From Butyrivibrio sp. MC2021 (lineage in GTDB: Bacteria; Bacillota; Clostridia; Lachnospirales; Lachnospiraceae), in the NCBI RefSeq assembly GCF_000621605.1, contig NZ_JHXX01000001.1, forward strand, positions 558,001-622,000: a stretch of DNA of 64,000 nucleotides, read 5' to 3'. This document shows positions 35,377-43,869 of this stretch, piece by piece. Under the pieces are notes generated by a model. It was not told the DNA's origin, ran no database searches, and saw only the letters and a list, made by a program, of their open reading frames with translations. How positions within the stretch are numbered: position 1 is the first letter of the stretch; each line of letters opens with the position of its first letter. Position numbers and translations under genes: made by a program.

Positions 35377-37836
35377 TCATTTTTCTTCCAGCACAAAGAA
35401 CTCCAGATCATGCTTAAGATTATCAGCATGTTCCTTCAGCTCTGCGGATGCATCCGCAAGCTTGGCTGTTTCTTCGTTAAGTCTTGTCATTGCAGTGGAT
35501 GTAGTCTCCGCAGAAGCCGCATTTTCTTCTGATATGGCGGATAGATTTGTCATCAGATCGGCAACCGTCTGCCCTGATTCCTCGCAGTCTTTTGCCTGCT
35601 TAAGCACATCTTCCACTGCTTCACTGGTAAAGCTGATTCCATCGCTTACACCGGCAAATATATTGCTTGTTGAATCAATGCTATTCTTTTGATTCTCTAT
35701 CATGGTGGTCACTTCGTTTATAGTAGCCACTGTCTTATTTGATTCTTCCGACAGTCCTTTTATGATTCCTTCAATTATTGCAGTGGACTGATTGGTCTGA
35801 TCTGCCAGGTTGGATATCTCACTGGCTACTACAGCGAAGCCTTTTCCCGCCTCACCGGCTCTGGCAGCCTCTATGCTTGCATTCAATGACAAAAGATTTA
35901 TCTGATTAGCCACGGATGAGATAAGACTTACTGCATCCTGGATCTTTCCTACGGATTCATCTGTCTTATTTACCTGCTCAACAATCTTTCCGAAAGCCTC
36001 ATTGGTGGAGGTACTGGAAACAGTCAGATTGTTCATGTTTGCCTTGGCTTCCTGGCCATCGCTGCTCATGGAAACTGCTCTTTCCGAAAGATTTGATACA
36101 TTATCCGTGATTCCCCGAATATTGGATATAATATCCATTACTCTCTGAGATGAGGTCTCTATATCCTTGGCCTGCTCTCCCGCGCCCTTTGAGATCTCGC
36201 CTATGGTTTCGTTGATTTCCCCGGCTACCACCTTAGTCCTGGTGGCACTTTCCTCCATAAGATCTCCTGATTTTGCCAGCACTCCCGTAAGATTTTTAAC
36301 CTGTGTGATGGTATTTTCCAAGGTCTCCAAAAAGCCGTTAAGACTTGATGCAAAAATAGCAAATTCATCATGTCCGGAGTCATCTGCTCTTACTGTTATT
36401 TTTCCCGCTGCTATCTCTTCAATCGCAGAATGAAAGGATTTTACACTTCTGTTGATTCCAATGCTTACTCTTGCCAGGATAAGGGTGAGAACAATGATAC
36501 TGATAATGAGAATGATAACTATGAAAACAGTAACCGTAGCTCTTACCATATTCATGTTTTCGATAGCATAGTCCTGAACACTAGCACAAAGGCTGCTGAG
36601 TTCAGCCTTTATATTTTCATTATCAGCTTTCAGAGAAAGTGTTGTAGAATCCTCTTTTTTCAGCTGATCAAAAACAGTCTTTTTAGTTTCAAGACATGAT
36701 AAAGATGCCTGCGCCAGAGCCGGGTCTGTGGTATATTTCGGGATATTGTCACCAATCTCGGTAAAAAGCCCTTCTATTTCGGCCAGATTTGATGATACAT
36801 CCTTTCCTTCCACAACAAGCTTGCTGTATGCTGCTACCATACTATCGAGATTAGAAAGATTTGAAGAAAATCCGTATACTCCCGAAACAGCTCCGCCATA
36901 TTTATATGTAATTCCTTCCTCATAAAGTTCCGGATCAAGGTACAGTTCATACTTAAGATGTGAATGGGTTTCCATAGGATAATCTACGGCGGAAAGTGTG
37001 ATCGAAACCTCTTCCCATCGTTCATAGGTGGCATCAAATTTACCGGTTACCTTTACAGCTGCTTCACCGCCAAAATCTGTTATTTCCGCGCTATCCAGTC
37101 CGTCTCCCGACATCTCGGCTATTTCACCCCCCTTAAGCTCCACAGGAATTACCTCCGAGCCGTCAGTCAACTGGATATTTTTTATATAATAAGCTCCCTT
37201 GTAGGTAAAAGTACCTCCCACACGGAAAATAAGGCTATTTCGCTTGCCGGTCTCAGGAAGATCAAGGTCATACTCGACCTTTGTATAGGTTTTGCCGTCA
37301 ACACTGGCTGGTGTGCCTTCCTCACCGAAGGTGCAGGTCATCCACTGAATCTCTACCCAGTCATTATGATTTACAAGGCTTCCGAAGCTGTCCCGAAGGG
37401 CCTGGCTGGAGGCAGCATACTCCTGGTACTTTCCTACAGAATCCGCATAACCTCTCTCTGAATGAATGCGGGAAATTTCATTATAGTTTGCTTTCAGGTG
37501 ATCTATATTATCGATAACCGAACCGACAGAGCCCTGAATTGACGGATCGCCCTTTTGAGAAAGCTGCACCGCCTTCTGCTCCATTTCATCGAGATTAGAC
37601 AAAGTAGTATCAAGATAGCTCTTATCCACATAATACTGATATAGAGCATCATTAGCCAGATTCTGGGATTGTAATACATTGATCTCATCCACAAGGGATA
37701 CTATCTCACTGTTCTTGGCATTTCTGTTTATGGAAGTGATACCCACAAGACCAATGAGAATTGCTGCGGCGATACCAAGAACACCCATTACAAGAATCTT
37801 GCCTTTTAATGTCCGGAGAAAATGACCTTTATTCAT
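35377..37836 (-). CDS. Methyl-accepting chemotaxis protein with inserted beta-sandwich in the sensor
   Basis: Chemoreceptor of 819 residues. TM1 is about 13-33 and TM2 about 431-455. The periplasmic-type region starts and ends as helices, but residues about 158-310 are beta-rich, with motifs such as [31 protein letters not shown] and [12 protein letters not shown], resembling jelly-roll carbohydrate-binding modules. HAMP (about 456-510) is followed by a long coiled coil with the signalling tip [20 protein letters not shown]. No C-terminal pentapeptide tether is seen. A polysaccharide or sugar signal is inferred. GAGGTG precedes the ATG. No other che gene is close. Confidence 0.9.
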   Translation of the reverse strand: MNKGHFLRTLKGKILVMGVLGIAAAILIGLVGITSINRNAKNSEIVSLVDEINVLQSQNLANDALYQYYVDKSYLDTTLSNLDEMEQKAVQLSQKGDPSIQGSVGSVIDNIDHLKANYNEISRIHSERGYADSVGKYQEYAASSQALRDSFGSLVNHNDWVEIQWMTCTFGEEGTPASVDGKTYTKVEYDLDLPETGKRNSLIFRVGGTFTYKGAYYIKNIQLTDGSEVIPVELKGGEIAEMSGDGLDSAEITDFGGEAAVKVTGKFDATYERWEEVSITLSAVDYPMETHSHLKYELYLDPELYEEGITYKYGGAVSGVYGFSSNLSNLDSMVAAYSKLVVEGKDVSSNLAEIEGLFTEIGDNIPKYTTDPALAQASLSCLETKKTVFDQLKKEDSTTLSLKADNENIKAELSSLCASVQDYAIENMNMVRATVTVFIVIILIISIIVLTLILARVSIGINRSVKSFHSAIEEIAAGKITVRADDSGHDEFAIFASSLNGFLETLENTITQVKNLTGVLAKSGDLMEESATRTKVVAGEINETIGEISKGAGEQAKDIETSSQRVMDIISNIRGITDNVSNLSERAVSMSSDGQEAKANMNNLTVSSTSTNEAFGKIVEQVNKTDESVGKIQDAVSLISSVANQINLLSLNASIEAARAGEAGKGFAVVASEISNLADQTNQSTAIIEGIIKGLSEESNKTVATINEVTTMIENQKNSIDSTSNIFAGVSDGISFTSEAVEDVLKQAKDCEESGQTVADLMTNLSAISEENAASAETTSTAMTRLNEETAKLADASAELKEHADNLKHDLEFFVLEEK

Positions 37837-37985
37837 AATTATTCACCTCACTAAAAATCACCCTGTGCACCATTCACGCACATCTCACCATATTGCAGCA
37901 AAGTACACGTTATTTTATAATGCATTTATATACATTATAGTTTGTTTGGGCCTGGAAAATAATTAAAAATGTCTTATCATTTTCA

Positions 37986-38028
37986 TAAAAAAAAAGCAGA
38001 TTCCGTATGTATCAATGGAATCTGCTGA
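37986..38028 (-). terminator. Terminator of the 56-residue gene
   Basis: On the minus strand AGCAGATTCC pairs with GGAATCTGCT (arms at 38026-38017 and 38004-37995) and nine T follow. Confidence 0.85.
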
Positions 38029-38058
38029 CTATGCAAAATATCATAATTATTCTTTTTT

Positions 38059-38229
38059 CTATTTAATGTATCCGTTCTGACGATTGTAAATATCGTCGCT
38101 GTGTTTAACTCTCCTTCTCTCTTCGCCCCTGAGCATCTCCTGCATAAACGGAGAATCATTACTGCCGGAAACAGAAATGGGCTGTGTCTCCTTGTTAACA
38201 TATATTTCCTTTGAAGATTTTCCAAACAT
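38059..38229 (-). CDS. Small protein, unknown
   Basis: A 56-residue hydrophilic protein beginning MFGKSSKEIYVNKETQP. AGGAGG is 7 bases upstream of the ATG at 38229, and a strong terminator follows the stop, so it is likely a real gene. It contains many charged residues, including GEERRRVKHSD, and no cysteines or hydrophobic segment. No family recognised. It sits alone between the chemoreceptor and the NrtR-like gene. Confidence 0.6.
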   Translation of the reverse strand: MFGKSSKEIYVNKETQPISVSGSNDSPFMQEMLRGEERRRVKHSDDIYNRQNGYIK

Positions 38230-38316
38230 GGCAATACCTCCTATAAGAAACAACTCCCTCGTCAACTAAATTATAACACTTAGTCATTTCCATTCAATTC
38301 AGCAAAAATTAAAATA

Positions 38317-39120
38317 TCATAAAGAGTATTTGTATTCCGCGGACATCTTGTTACTGGTCCTTGATTTTATCTTGCTGCCTGTGGCCTCGATCTTAGGGGT
38401 AACCATGGCTCTGAAATTGGTCTTGTAGAGCTTTTTCCCAAGAACAAGCTCATACAGGGCCTGCAGATCAGGAAGTGTAAAGGTATCTCCCGCCATGTTA
38501 AAGGCCAGATCCCAGTGTTCAAATACGGATCTCAGCTTTATAAAGGACTCGATCAGTATCTCGATATGGTCAAAGGCAAGCAGTTCTTTGGTTGCAGGAG
38601 TTGCCACCCAGTTTTCATAGCTTATCTTGCCGTTCTTAAAGCTCTCATTCTTGATACTGTACTCTATCCTGGTATTGGATTCAGAGCTGTAGAGCTCTAT
38701 CCTCTCGGGCTCGATATTAAGATCGAACCACTCTCCCTTGGTCTCTATCTCCGAAGCATTGCTTACCAGAGCAAGATATGCGATGCTCATAACCCAGGTT
38801 CTGGGGTCTCTGTCCGGCTTGGTAAAGGTATATATCTGATCAAGATAAATATCCTCAAGCCCTGTCTCATCCTTAAGTTTACGGGATGCCGCCTGATATG
38901 CAGTCTCATTCTTCAGAACAAAGCCTCCCGGCAATGCATAGCAGTCAAGGAAGGGATGCTCATCTCTTTTGACAAGCAGTATCTTCAGTCCGGAAAAATC
39001 TTCCTTAACACCCAGCACCATAATATCCGTGGTCACCGAGGGCTTGTCATATATCGCATCCGTATACTGCTCAAGAAACTCTTTCTCTGTGAGGTTGTTG
39101 GTGTCTTTTTTTCGTGGCAT
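38317..39120 (-). CDS. NrtR-like Nudix/winged-helix regulator
   Basis: A 267-residue protein with a Nudix fold (about residues 27-160) joined to a winged-helix DNA-binding domain (about 185-267), the NrtR architecture that senses ADP-ribose or related NAD metabolites. The Nudix box is altered: GGFVLKNETAYQAASRKLKD followed by ETGL, with the family's catalytic REUxEE reading RKLKDE, which fits a regulatory protein that no longer hydrolyses. AAGGAG precedes the ATG at 39120. A short inverted repeat, TGCTA-N10-TAGCA at 39154-39173, may be its own operator. No NAD gene is adjacent. Confidence 0.85.
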   Translation of the reverse strand: MPRKKDTNNLTEKEFLEQYTDAIYDKPSVTTDIMVLGVKEDFSGLKILLVKRDEHPFLDCYALPGGFVLKNETAYQAASRKLKDETGLEDIYLDQIYTFTKPDRDPRTWVMSIAYLALVSNASEIETKGEWFDLNIEPERIELYSSESNTRIEYSIKNESFKNGKISYENWVATPATKELLAFDHIEILIESFIKLRSVFEHWDLAFNMAGDTFTLPDLQALYELVLGKKLYKTNFRAMVTPKIEATGSKIKSRTSNKMSAEYKYSL

Positions 39121-39195
39121 AAACTGCTCCTTTATAGATGGAAAGTAGTTAATTGCTACATATAAGGATAGCACATATTTTTGTATTGTAGAAGA

Positions 39196-39355
39196 GGTGA
39201 TACGTTACTATTCACAGTAGAATCACGCACTAGCTGCGTGATTCGTGAGAATATGATACAAGAGTGAGGGGGCGATCTTTTGCGAAGCAAAACTTTAATA
39301 TCGCCCCGAATGTTACTATGAGCAGTCATAAGACTGTGAATAGTAACGGTGATAC
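39196..39355. mobile_element. Miniature inverted-repeat element with 8-bp target duplication
   Basis: A 144-bp segment (39204-39347) is bounded by perfect 14-bp terminal inverted repeats, GTTACTATTCACAG and its complement. Both sides carry the same 8-bp direct repeat, GGTGATAC (39196-39203 and 39348-39355), the footprint of a transposition event. The interior holds two strong hairpins: AATCACGCA/TGCGTGATT (39221-39243) and GGGGCGAT/ATCGCCCC (39269-39307) with an inner TTTTGC/GCAAAA. It has no coding capacity and must have moved in trans. The parent transposase family is not assigned. Confidence 0.75.
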
Positions 39356-39363
39356 CCACTACA

Positions 39364-39454
39364 TTGGATATTAAGCGAGTCAAAAATAAAAAGGCACAGC
39401 GCTCTTTGTAAACAAAGCGCTGTGCCTTTTATTCTTGACTCGCTTAATATCCAA
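39364..39454. repeat. 91-bp quasi-palindrome spanning the CAP gene end and its terminator
   Basis: Outer arms TTGGATATTAAGCGAGTCAA (39364-39383) and its exact complement (39435-39454) enclose inner arms AAAAGGCACAGCGC (39389-39402) and GCGCTGTGCCTTTT (39417-39430), with a CTTTGT/ACAAAG tip. The right outer arm includes the last codons of the CAP lipoprotein gene (39444-40049). The inner hairpin followed by T-rich sequence serves as that gene's terminator. Confidence 0.8.
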
Positions 39455-40049
39455 ATTCCTGTGCCCAGTACCAGCTACCGTCTGCGGTCTGGCAAATTGC
39501 GATACCAACTGTCTTGTATCCTGCATCCATAATGTTGGCTGCGTGTGTAGGTGAATTCATCCAAGCTGTGAAAACGCTGTCAGCTGACTGATAGAGCTTT
39601 GCAAGGTTCTCGCCGTACTGTACGCTGCTGTCTACTGTCCAGAATGCTTCGCCATGGGGTCTTGTATGTGAGAAATGAGTTGTGATCTCACTGGCACGAA
39701 CCTGTGCTGCAGCTGTGAGCTTGTCACTCTTAGCAAGTGCCGGAAGTCCCTGTGCTGCTCTCCTCTGATTCATAAGATTATATACAGCCTCACATGCATC
39801 TTGTGCTGCCTGTGTCTGCACCGCTTCACCTGCCAGGGCAATAGCCTCATCATCGATATAGTACTCGCCTACGCCCTCATCAAGTCCTCTTATGGCTGCC
39901 TGATCGTCGATGGCCTGAAAATCATGTGTAGCTTCCTCAACGGCAGCTACATCTGCTACGCTCTCTTCCGAAGCTGCTCCGCAAGCCATCAGGGATAATC
40001 CTATAACAGCAGCCAATGCTACTGAAGAAATTCTCTTTAACTTTTTCAT
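39444..40049 (-). CDS. CAP/SCP-domain lipoprotein
   Basis: Secreted lipoprotein of 201 residues. The signal peptide ends in the lipobox LMAC (Cys 23), then an acidic, low-complexity spacer (about residues 27-75). The CAP domain (about 83-201) shows AVYNLMNQRRAAQGLPAL, FSHTRPHGEAFW, QYGENLA and PTHAANIMDAGYKTVGIAI, the four usual blocks, with both His positions kept. CAP proteins of this type (YkwD group) are surface proteins of unclear function. The stop codon lies inside the outer arm of a large palindrome. Confidence 0.93.
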   Translation of the reverse strand: MKKLKRISSVALAAVIGLSLMACGAASEESVADVAAVEEATHDFQAIDDQAAIRGLDEGVGEYYIDDEAIALAGEAVQTQAAQDACEAVYNLMNQRRAAQGLPALAKSDKLTAAAQVRASEITTHFSHTRPHGEAFWTVDSSVQYGENLAKLYQSADSVFTAWMNSPTHAANIMDAGYKTVGIAICQTADGSWYWAQEFGY

Positions 40050-40299
40050 AATTGTAATCTCCTAACATAGTTTTTGCTTAGGAAATATGACATTTTTTCA
40101 CCCCATATTCCTACTTAAATATTACCTTAGCCAACTTTGCTAAACAATATAATTAAGATTACTTTTTTATGAAAATAAGTTTATTATTTCACTGTTTGAT
40201 AGTTCATTTTGAAATTTAATTATTTGATGCGACCATCATCACAAGATGTAGTATACTACTAATATGACAGCAACTATTATTCGTTTAAGGGGAAAAAGT

Positions 40300-41241
40300 A
40301 TGAAAAAATTATTATCAAAAATTCATAATGAAGGTTTCAGATGGAATGATATCATTATCTTTCCGTTCCTTGCAGCATATCTGATTTTGGAATTCGGTGG
40401 TCTCCTTGGCTACATACCATTTATGATCTTTGCCGGAGATCCCACTAAATATACCGGACTTTTCAATACATTGTCGATGTATCTCTCTTTTGCCGGAATA
40501 TGGATCGTAGCACTTCTCTGGTTTCTTCTAAAAACAAACAGACCCATATACAAAGCTATAGGCCCCAAGGTAAAAGGAAATACTCTTGCCATGTTTGGAA
40601 TCGGACTTCTTGCGGGCGGTGGCCTTAACGGACTCTGCGCTCTTGGAGCATGGCTTCATAAGGATATTTATCTCTACTTTGATTCTTTCCGTCCGGTATG
40701 GCTGATCCTGATCTTTATAGCTGTGCTTATCCAGTCTTCAGCGGAGGAACTTATCTGCAGAGGCTTTATTTATCAGAGACTTCGAAGAAGCTTTAAGAAT
40801 CCCTGGGTTGCAATTGTCGGAAATTCAATCTTCTTCGGACTTATTCATTTAGGCAATAAAGGAGTTACATGGCTTGCAATTCTTGATATCTGCCTCTCAG
40901 GACTTCTGTTCTCATTTATGGTTTACTACTATGACAGCATCTGGTGCGCCTTTGCTGCACACACAGCCTGGAACTATATGCAGAACATTGTCCTGGGTCT
41001 TCCCAACAGCGGATCGGTTGCTTCATTCTCAATTTTCAGACTTGATGCCTCCACCGCTTTAGACAGCTTTTTCTACAATGTGGCCTTCGGCGTTGAAGGA
41101 ACAGTTTTCTCAGTGCTCGTCCTTATCATCGCATGCGCCGTAACCTTCTACTTCGGAAATAAGAAAAAAGAAAGAGACACAAACATCTGGCCCAAAAAGG
41201 TTGCTCCTGCAGAGCCACAGCAGATTCAGGAAAATGTATAA
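40300..41241 (+). CDS. CPBP-family intramembrane metalloprotease
   Basis: Polytopic protein of 313 residues with about eight membrane helices. Motif 1 SAEELICRGFIYQRL carries the EExxxR glutamates, motif 2 is FFGLIHLGN with a His, and motif 3 HTAWN has the last His and Asn, as in CAAX-type (Abi/Rce1) proteases. Bacterial members can process bacteriocins, confer self-immunity or act in other pathways; none of this can be told here. The ATG at 40300 follows AAGGGGA. The end overlaps the dinB start by 8 bases, so the two may be coupled. Confidence 0.92.
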   Translation: MKKLLSKIHNEGFRWNDIIIFPFLAAYLILEFGGLLGYIPFMIFAGDPTKYTGLFNTLSMYLSFAGIWIVALLWFLLKTNRPIYKAIGPKVKGNTLAMFGIGLLAGGGLNGLCALGAWLHKDIYLYFDSFRPVWLILIFIAVLIQSSAEELICRGFIYQRLRRSFKNPWVAIVGNSIFFGLIHLGNKGVTWLAILDICLSGLLFSFMVYYYDSIWCAFAAHTAWNYMQNIVLGLPNSGSVASFSIFRLDASTALDSFFYNVAFGVEGTVFSVLVLIIACAVTFYFGNKKKERDTNIWPKKVAPAEPQQIQENV

Positions 41242-42556
41242 TACTCCCGATTATAAAACCTACGAAAACATCATATTTCATATCGACGTCAACTCGGCTT
41301 TTCTATCCTGGTCAGCCCTGAAAAAGCTCCAGGAGGAGCCGGGATCTGTCGATCTGCGCACTATTCCTTCAGCCGTGGGGGGAGATGTCAAATCCCGCCA
41401 CGGTATCATTACAGCAAAATCAATCCCAGCTAAAAAATACGGAATCGTCACAGGCGAGCCTGTGGTAAAGGCACTTCAAAAATGCCCCAAACTGGTACTG
41501 GTGGAGTCTGATTTTGCCACCTACAAAATGTATTCAAGGGCCTTCATAGAAATACTTCACAAATACTCTCCCGTGATCCAGCAGGTCTCCGTAGACGAAG
41601 CCTTTATGGACCTTTCGGGAAGCTACAGCATGTACAAAGACCTTGAAACAAAAGAGTTCCCATTTCCCATATGTGTCGCAGATAAAATAAAAAATGAAGT
41701 CAGGGACACCCTGGGCTTTACCGTTAATGTCGGAATCTCCTGCAACAAGCTTCTGGCTAAAATGGCCAGTGATTTCACCAAACCGGACAGGATACACACT
41801 CTTTTCCCTGAGGAGATCCCATCCAAAATGTGGCCTCTTCCCATAGGGGATCTCTACGGCTGCGGCAAGCAGACAGCCCAGAGACTAGAGAGCATAGGTA
41901 TAAGGACCATCGGTGATGCAGCCAATGCCGATCCTGATATGCTTCTTTCCATCCTGGGAGATAATGCGGGAAGCTATATCTATGCCAGCGCCAACGGCTA
42001 CGGCTCCACCAATGTTTCCGGCTCCTATGACGACGCCAAGAGCTATTCCAACGAGACCACTTTGTCCTCAGATCTTACGGCAGACAGTTATGACAAGGAT
42101 ATTATCCCGGTTCTTCGTTATCTCTCCGGCAAAGTCTCCGCCAGAATGAAAAAAGACCATGTATATGGCCGCACGGTAACAGTTTCGGTTAAAACAGGAA
42201 ATTTTAAAAGACATTCAGCCCAGCTTCAGCTGGACAATTCCACAGATGATGAAAACGCCATCTTCACCCATGCCAAGGCCCTGACGGACAAGCTCCTTTT
42301 AGGAACCTCAGGCCTTTTTGCCAGGGGCGAAGTGATAAGACTTGTGGGAGTAGGTCTCTCCAAACTGGACGACGGTTCCTACAGACAGATGAGTCTATTT
42401 GATATGATGGGGCAGAATTCTGCGCCCACCATTGACAGCAGTAAAATGAAAAAGCTTGATGCCATGACCGAAAAGCTCACAAGCACCTACGGAAAAGGCA
42501 TTATCAAGAAAGCAAGTGACCTGCCATATCATCAGGAAGGGAAGCATCAAAAATAA
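41234..42556 (+). CDS. dinB: DNA polymerase IV
   Basis: Y-family translesion polymerase of 440 residues. FHIDVNSAFLSW supplies the first catalytic Asp and VSVDEAFMDL the Asp-Glu pair. The fingers include VGGDVKSRHGIITAKSIPAK, where R-x-G-I is typical of this branch. The thumb HhH segment is about GDLYGCGKQTAQRLESIGI. A clamp-binding QMSLF sits near the C-terminus. The start at 41234 overlaps the CPBP stop. The 3' end overlaps the convergent pseudouridine synthase by 53 bases. No LexA-like box was seen in the upstream gene. Confidence 0.95.
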   Translation: MYNTPDYKTYENIIFHIDVNSAFLSWSALKKLQEEPGSVDLRTIPSAVGGDVKSRHGIITAKSIPAKKYGIVTGEPVVKALQKCPKLVLVESDFATYKMYSRAFIEILHKYSPVIQQVSVDEAFMDLSGSYSMYKDLETKEFPFPICVADKIKNEVRDTLGFTVNVGISCNKLLAKMASDFTKPDRIHTLFPEEIPSKMWPLPIGDLYGCGKQTAQRLESIGIRTIGDAANADPDMLLSILGDNAGSYIYASANGYGSTNVSGSYDDAKSYSNETTLSSDLTADSYDKDIIPVLRYLSGKVSARMKKDHVYGRTVTVSVKTGNFKRHSAQLQLDNSTDDENAIFTHAKALTDKLLLGTSGLFARGEVIRLVGVGLSKLDDGSYRQMSLFDMMGQNSAPTIDSSKMKKLDAMTEKLTSTYGKGIIKKASDLPYHQEGKHQK

Positions 42557-43430
42557 GCTCTTTTCCGGATATGGGTTGCTTAAACTCAAGATGGGCAGCG
42601 TGAAGCGCTGTCCTTTTCATATTGTGATGATCCCTGATGCCGGTGCCATAGAGGCCATCCCCCAGAAGGGGATGACCGATATACTGCATATGCACTCTTA
42701 TCTGATGGGTTCGTCCTGTATCAAGATGAAGCCGTACCAGAGCATAATCCTCAAATTGCTTCTCAACCTTATAGTGGGTTATGGCTTCCTTACCGTCTTC
42801 TCTTACTTCTCTAAGCATCCTCTCCCCCGGAATCTGTCCGATGGGGGCATCCACAGTGCCTTCCGTCTTTTCAAACACACCGGAGCACAGAGCAAGGTAC
42901 TCTTTTCTCCTGGACATATTCCTGGTCTGATCCGACAAAAGAGCTGCGCTGTGCCTGTTTTTGGCAAAAATAATGAGTCCCGAGGTCTCCCGGTCAAGTC
43001 TTCCTATAACTCTGATAACATGCTGCTGCGCGGTTTTCTCATAATATCCCACAAGGATATTGCTGAGGGAGTCCTTGTAGTGGGCATAGGAAGGATGCAC
43101 CACCATATCTCCGGGCTTGTTGAGAAGAATCAGATCCTCATCCTCATAGACGATATCCAACGTACCTTCCGCAGGAATGATCTCCGAGGAATTGTCATTG
43201 TCCTCATGAAGGCTGATCCTTAAGACATCCCCGGCCTTCACCTTCTCTATCACTCTGGAAAAAGCAAAATCACCGCCGTCTCTTTTTAGAAGAACACCGT
43301 CATCAAACTGTTTGCATCTGGCTATTTCCTTGGTAGAAAGCCCCAGAACCGTCTTCATGATATCCTTGACAGACATGCCCTCTTCGCCGCCGGAGACTGT
43401 ATATTCAAGTATTCTGATACTATCGTTCAT
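42504..43430 (-). CDS. RluA-family RNA pseudouridine synthase
   Basis: Isomerises uridine to pseudouridine in rRNA or tRNA. The 308-residue protein has an N-terminal S4-like region (about residues 15-70) and a catalytic domain with GRLDRETSGLIIFAKN, where Asp is catalytic. RTHQIRVHMQYIGHPLLGD is the conserved motif III. The exact target base is not predictable. The ATG follows GAGG. It converges on dinB with a 53-base overlap, so antisense effects between the two mRNAs are possible. Confidence 0.95.
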   Translation of the reverse strand: MNDSIRILEYTVSGGEEGMSVKDIMKTVLGLSTKEIARCKQFDDGVLLKRDGGDFAFSRVIEKVKAGDVLRISLHEDNDNSSEIIPAEGTLDIVYEDEDLILLNKPGDMVVHPSYAHYKDSLSNILVGYYEKTAQQHVIRVIGRLDRETSGLIIFAKNRHSAALLSDQTRNMSRRKEYLALCSGVFEKTEGTVDAPIGQIPGERMLREVREDGKEAITHYKVEKQFEDYALVRLHLDTGRTHQIRVHMQYIGHPLLGDGLYGTGIRDHHNMKRTALHAAHLEFKQPISGKELIFDASLPDDMAGHLLS

Positions 43431-43460
43431 TTACATAACCTCGGTCTGTGCTATCTGCTC

Positions 43461-43786
43461 CTAACACTCTTTTAAATACTTATTGCGCAACAACTCAAGC
43501 TCACCGCTGCTGCATCCGGTATCTGTTTCACCTTTTGCAGGCACGATCTGAGGGTACTTTGCGACCATCTCTTCAGTCATATCCCAGCCTATTGCATATA
43601 CAGCGATCAGATTATCCCGCAGTGATGCAGCACTCTCAGAGTTTCCGCCATAGTACTGCTCAAGTATCCTGTAGCACATGTCCGCACCCTTGGATAATCC
43701 GGTAAGAATAAGAGGCCTACCGTTGGGGCTACAATAAATACATCCACGCCGTTTTCAGGATATGCTCCGTCATGTTCTTTTACTCA
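43461..43786 (-). pseudogene. Decayed DUF3089 alpha/beta-hydrolase gene
   Basis: Two minus-strand frames together recall a DUF3089 hydrolase. One frame (about 43786-43725) reads KEHDGAYPENGVDVFIVAPT; the next shifts frame into GRPLILTGLSKGADMCYRIL with the nucleophile-elbow pattern G-x-S-x-G, then LIAVYAIGWDMTEEMVAKYP and a stop at 43461. The region that should join these parts is missing, an in-frame TGA lies before the first piece, and no start codon is present. It occupies most of the 438-base gap between the RluA-type gene and the lectin/peptidase gene. Confidence 0.7.
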
Positions 43787-43869
43787 TATAGATTCCTTCC
43801 TCTGAAATTTCCAACCTATTGAGAAACTGGTTAATTCCCCTGATTGGTACCAGGTACCGTTTCTCCAGT

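Noticed and set aside
39156..39383. 75-codon minus-strand frame through the miniature element
   Set aside because: It crosses the terminal repeats and both hairpins, has no ribosome-binding site, and the sequence is better explained as a mobile element.
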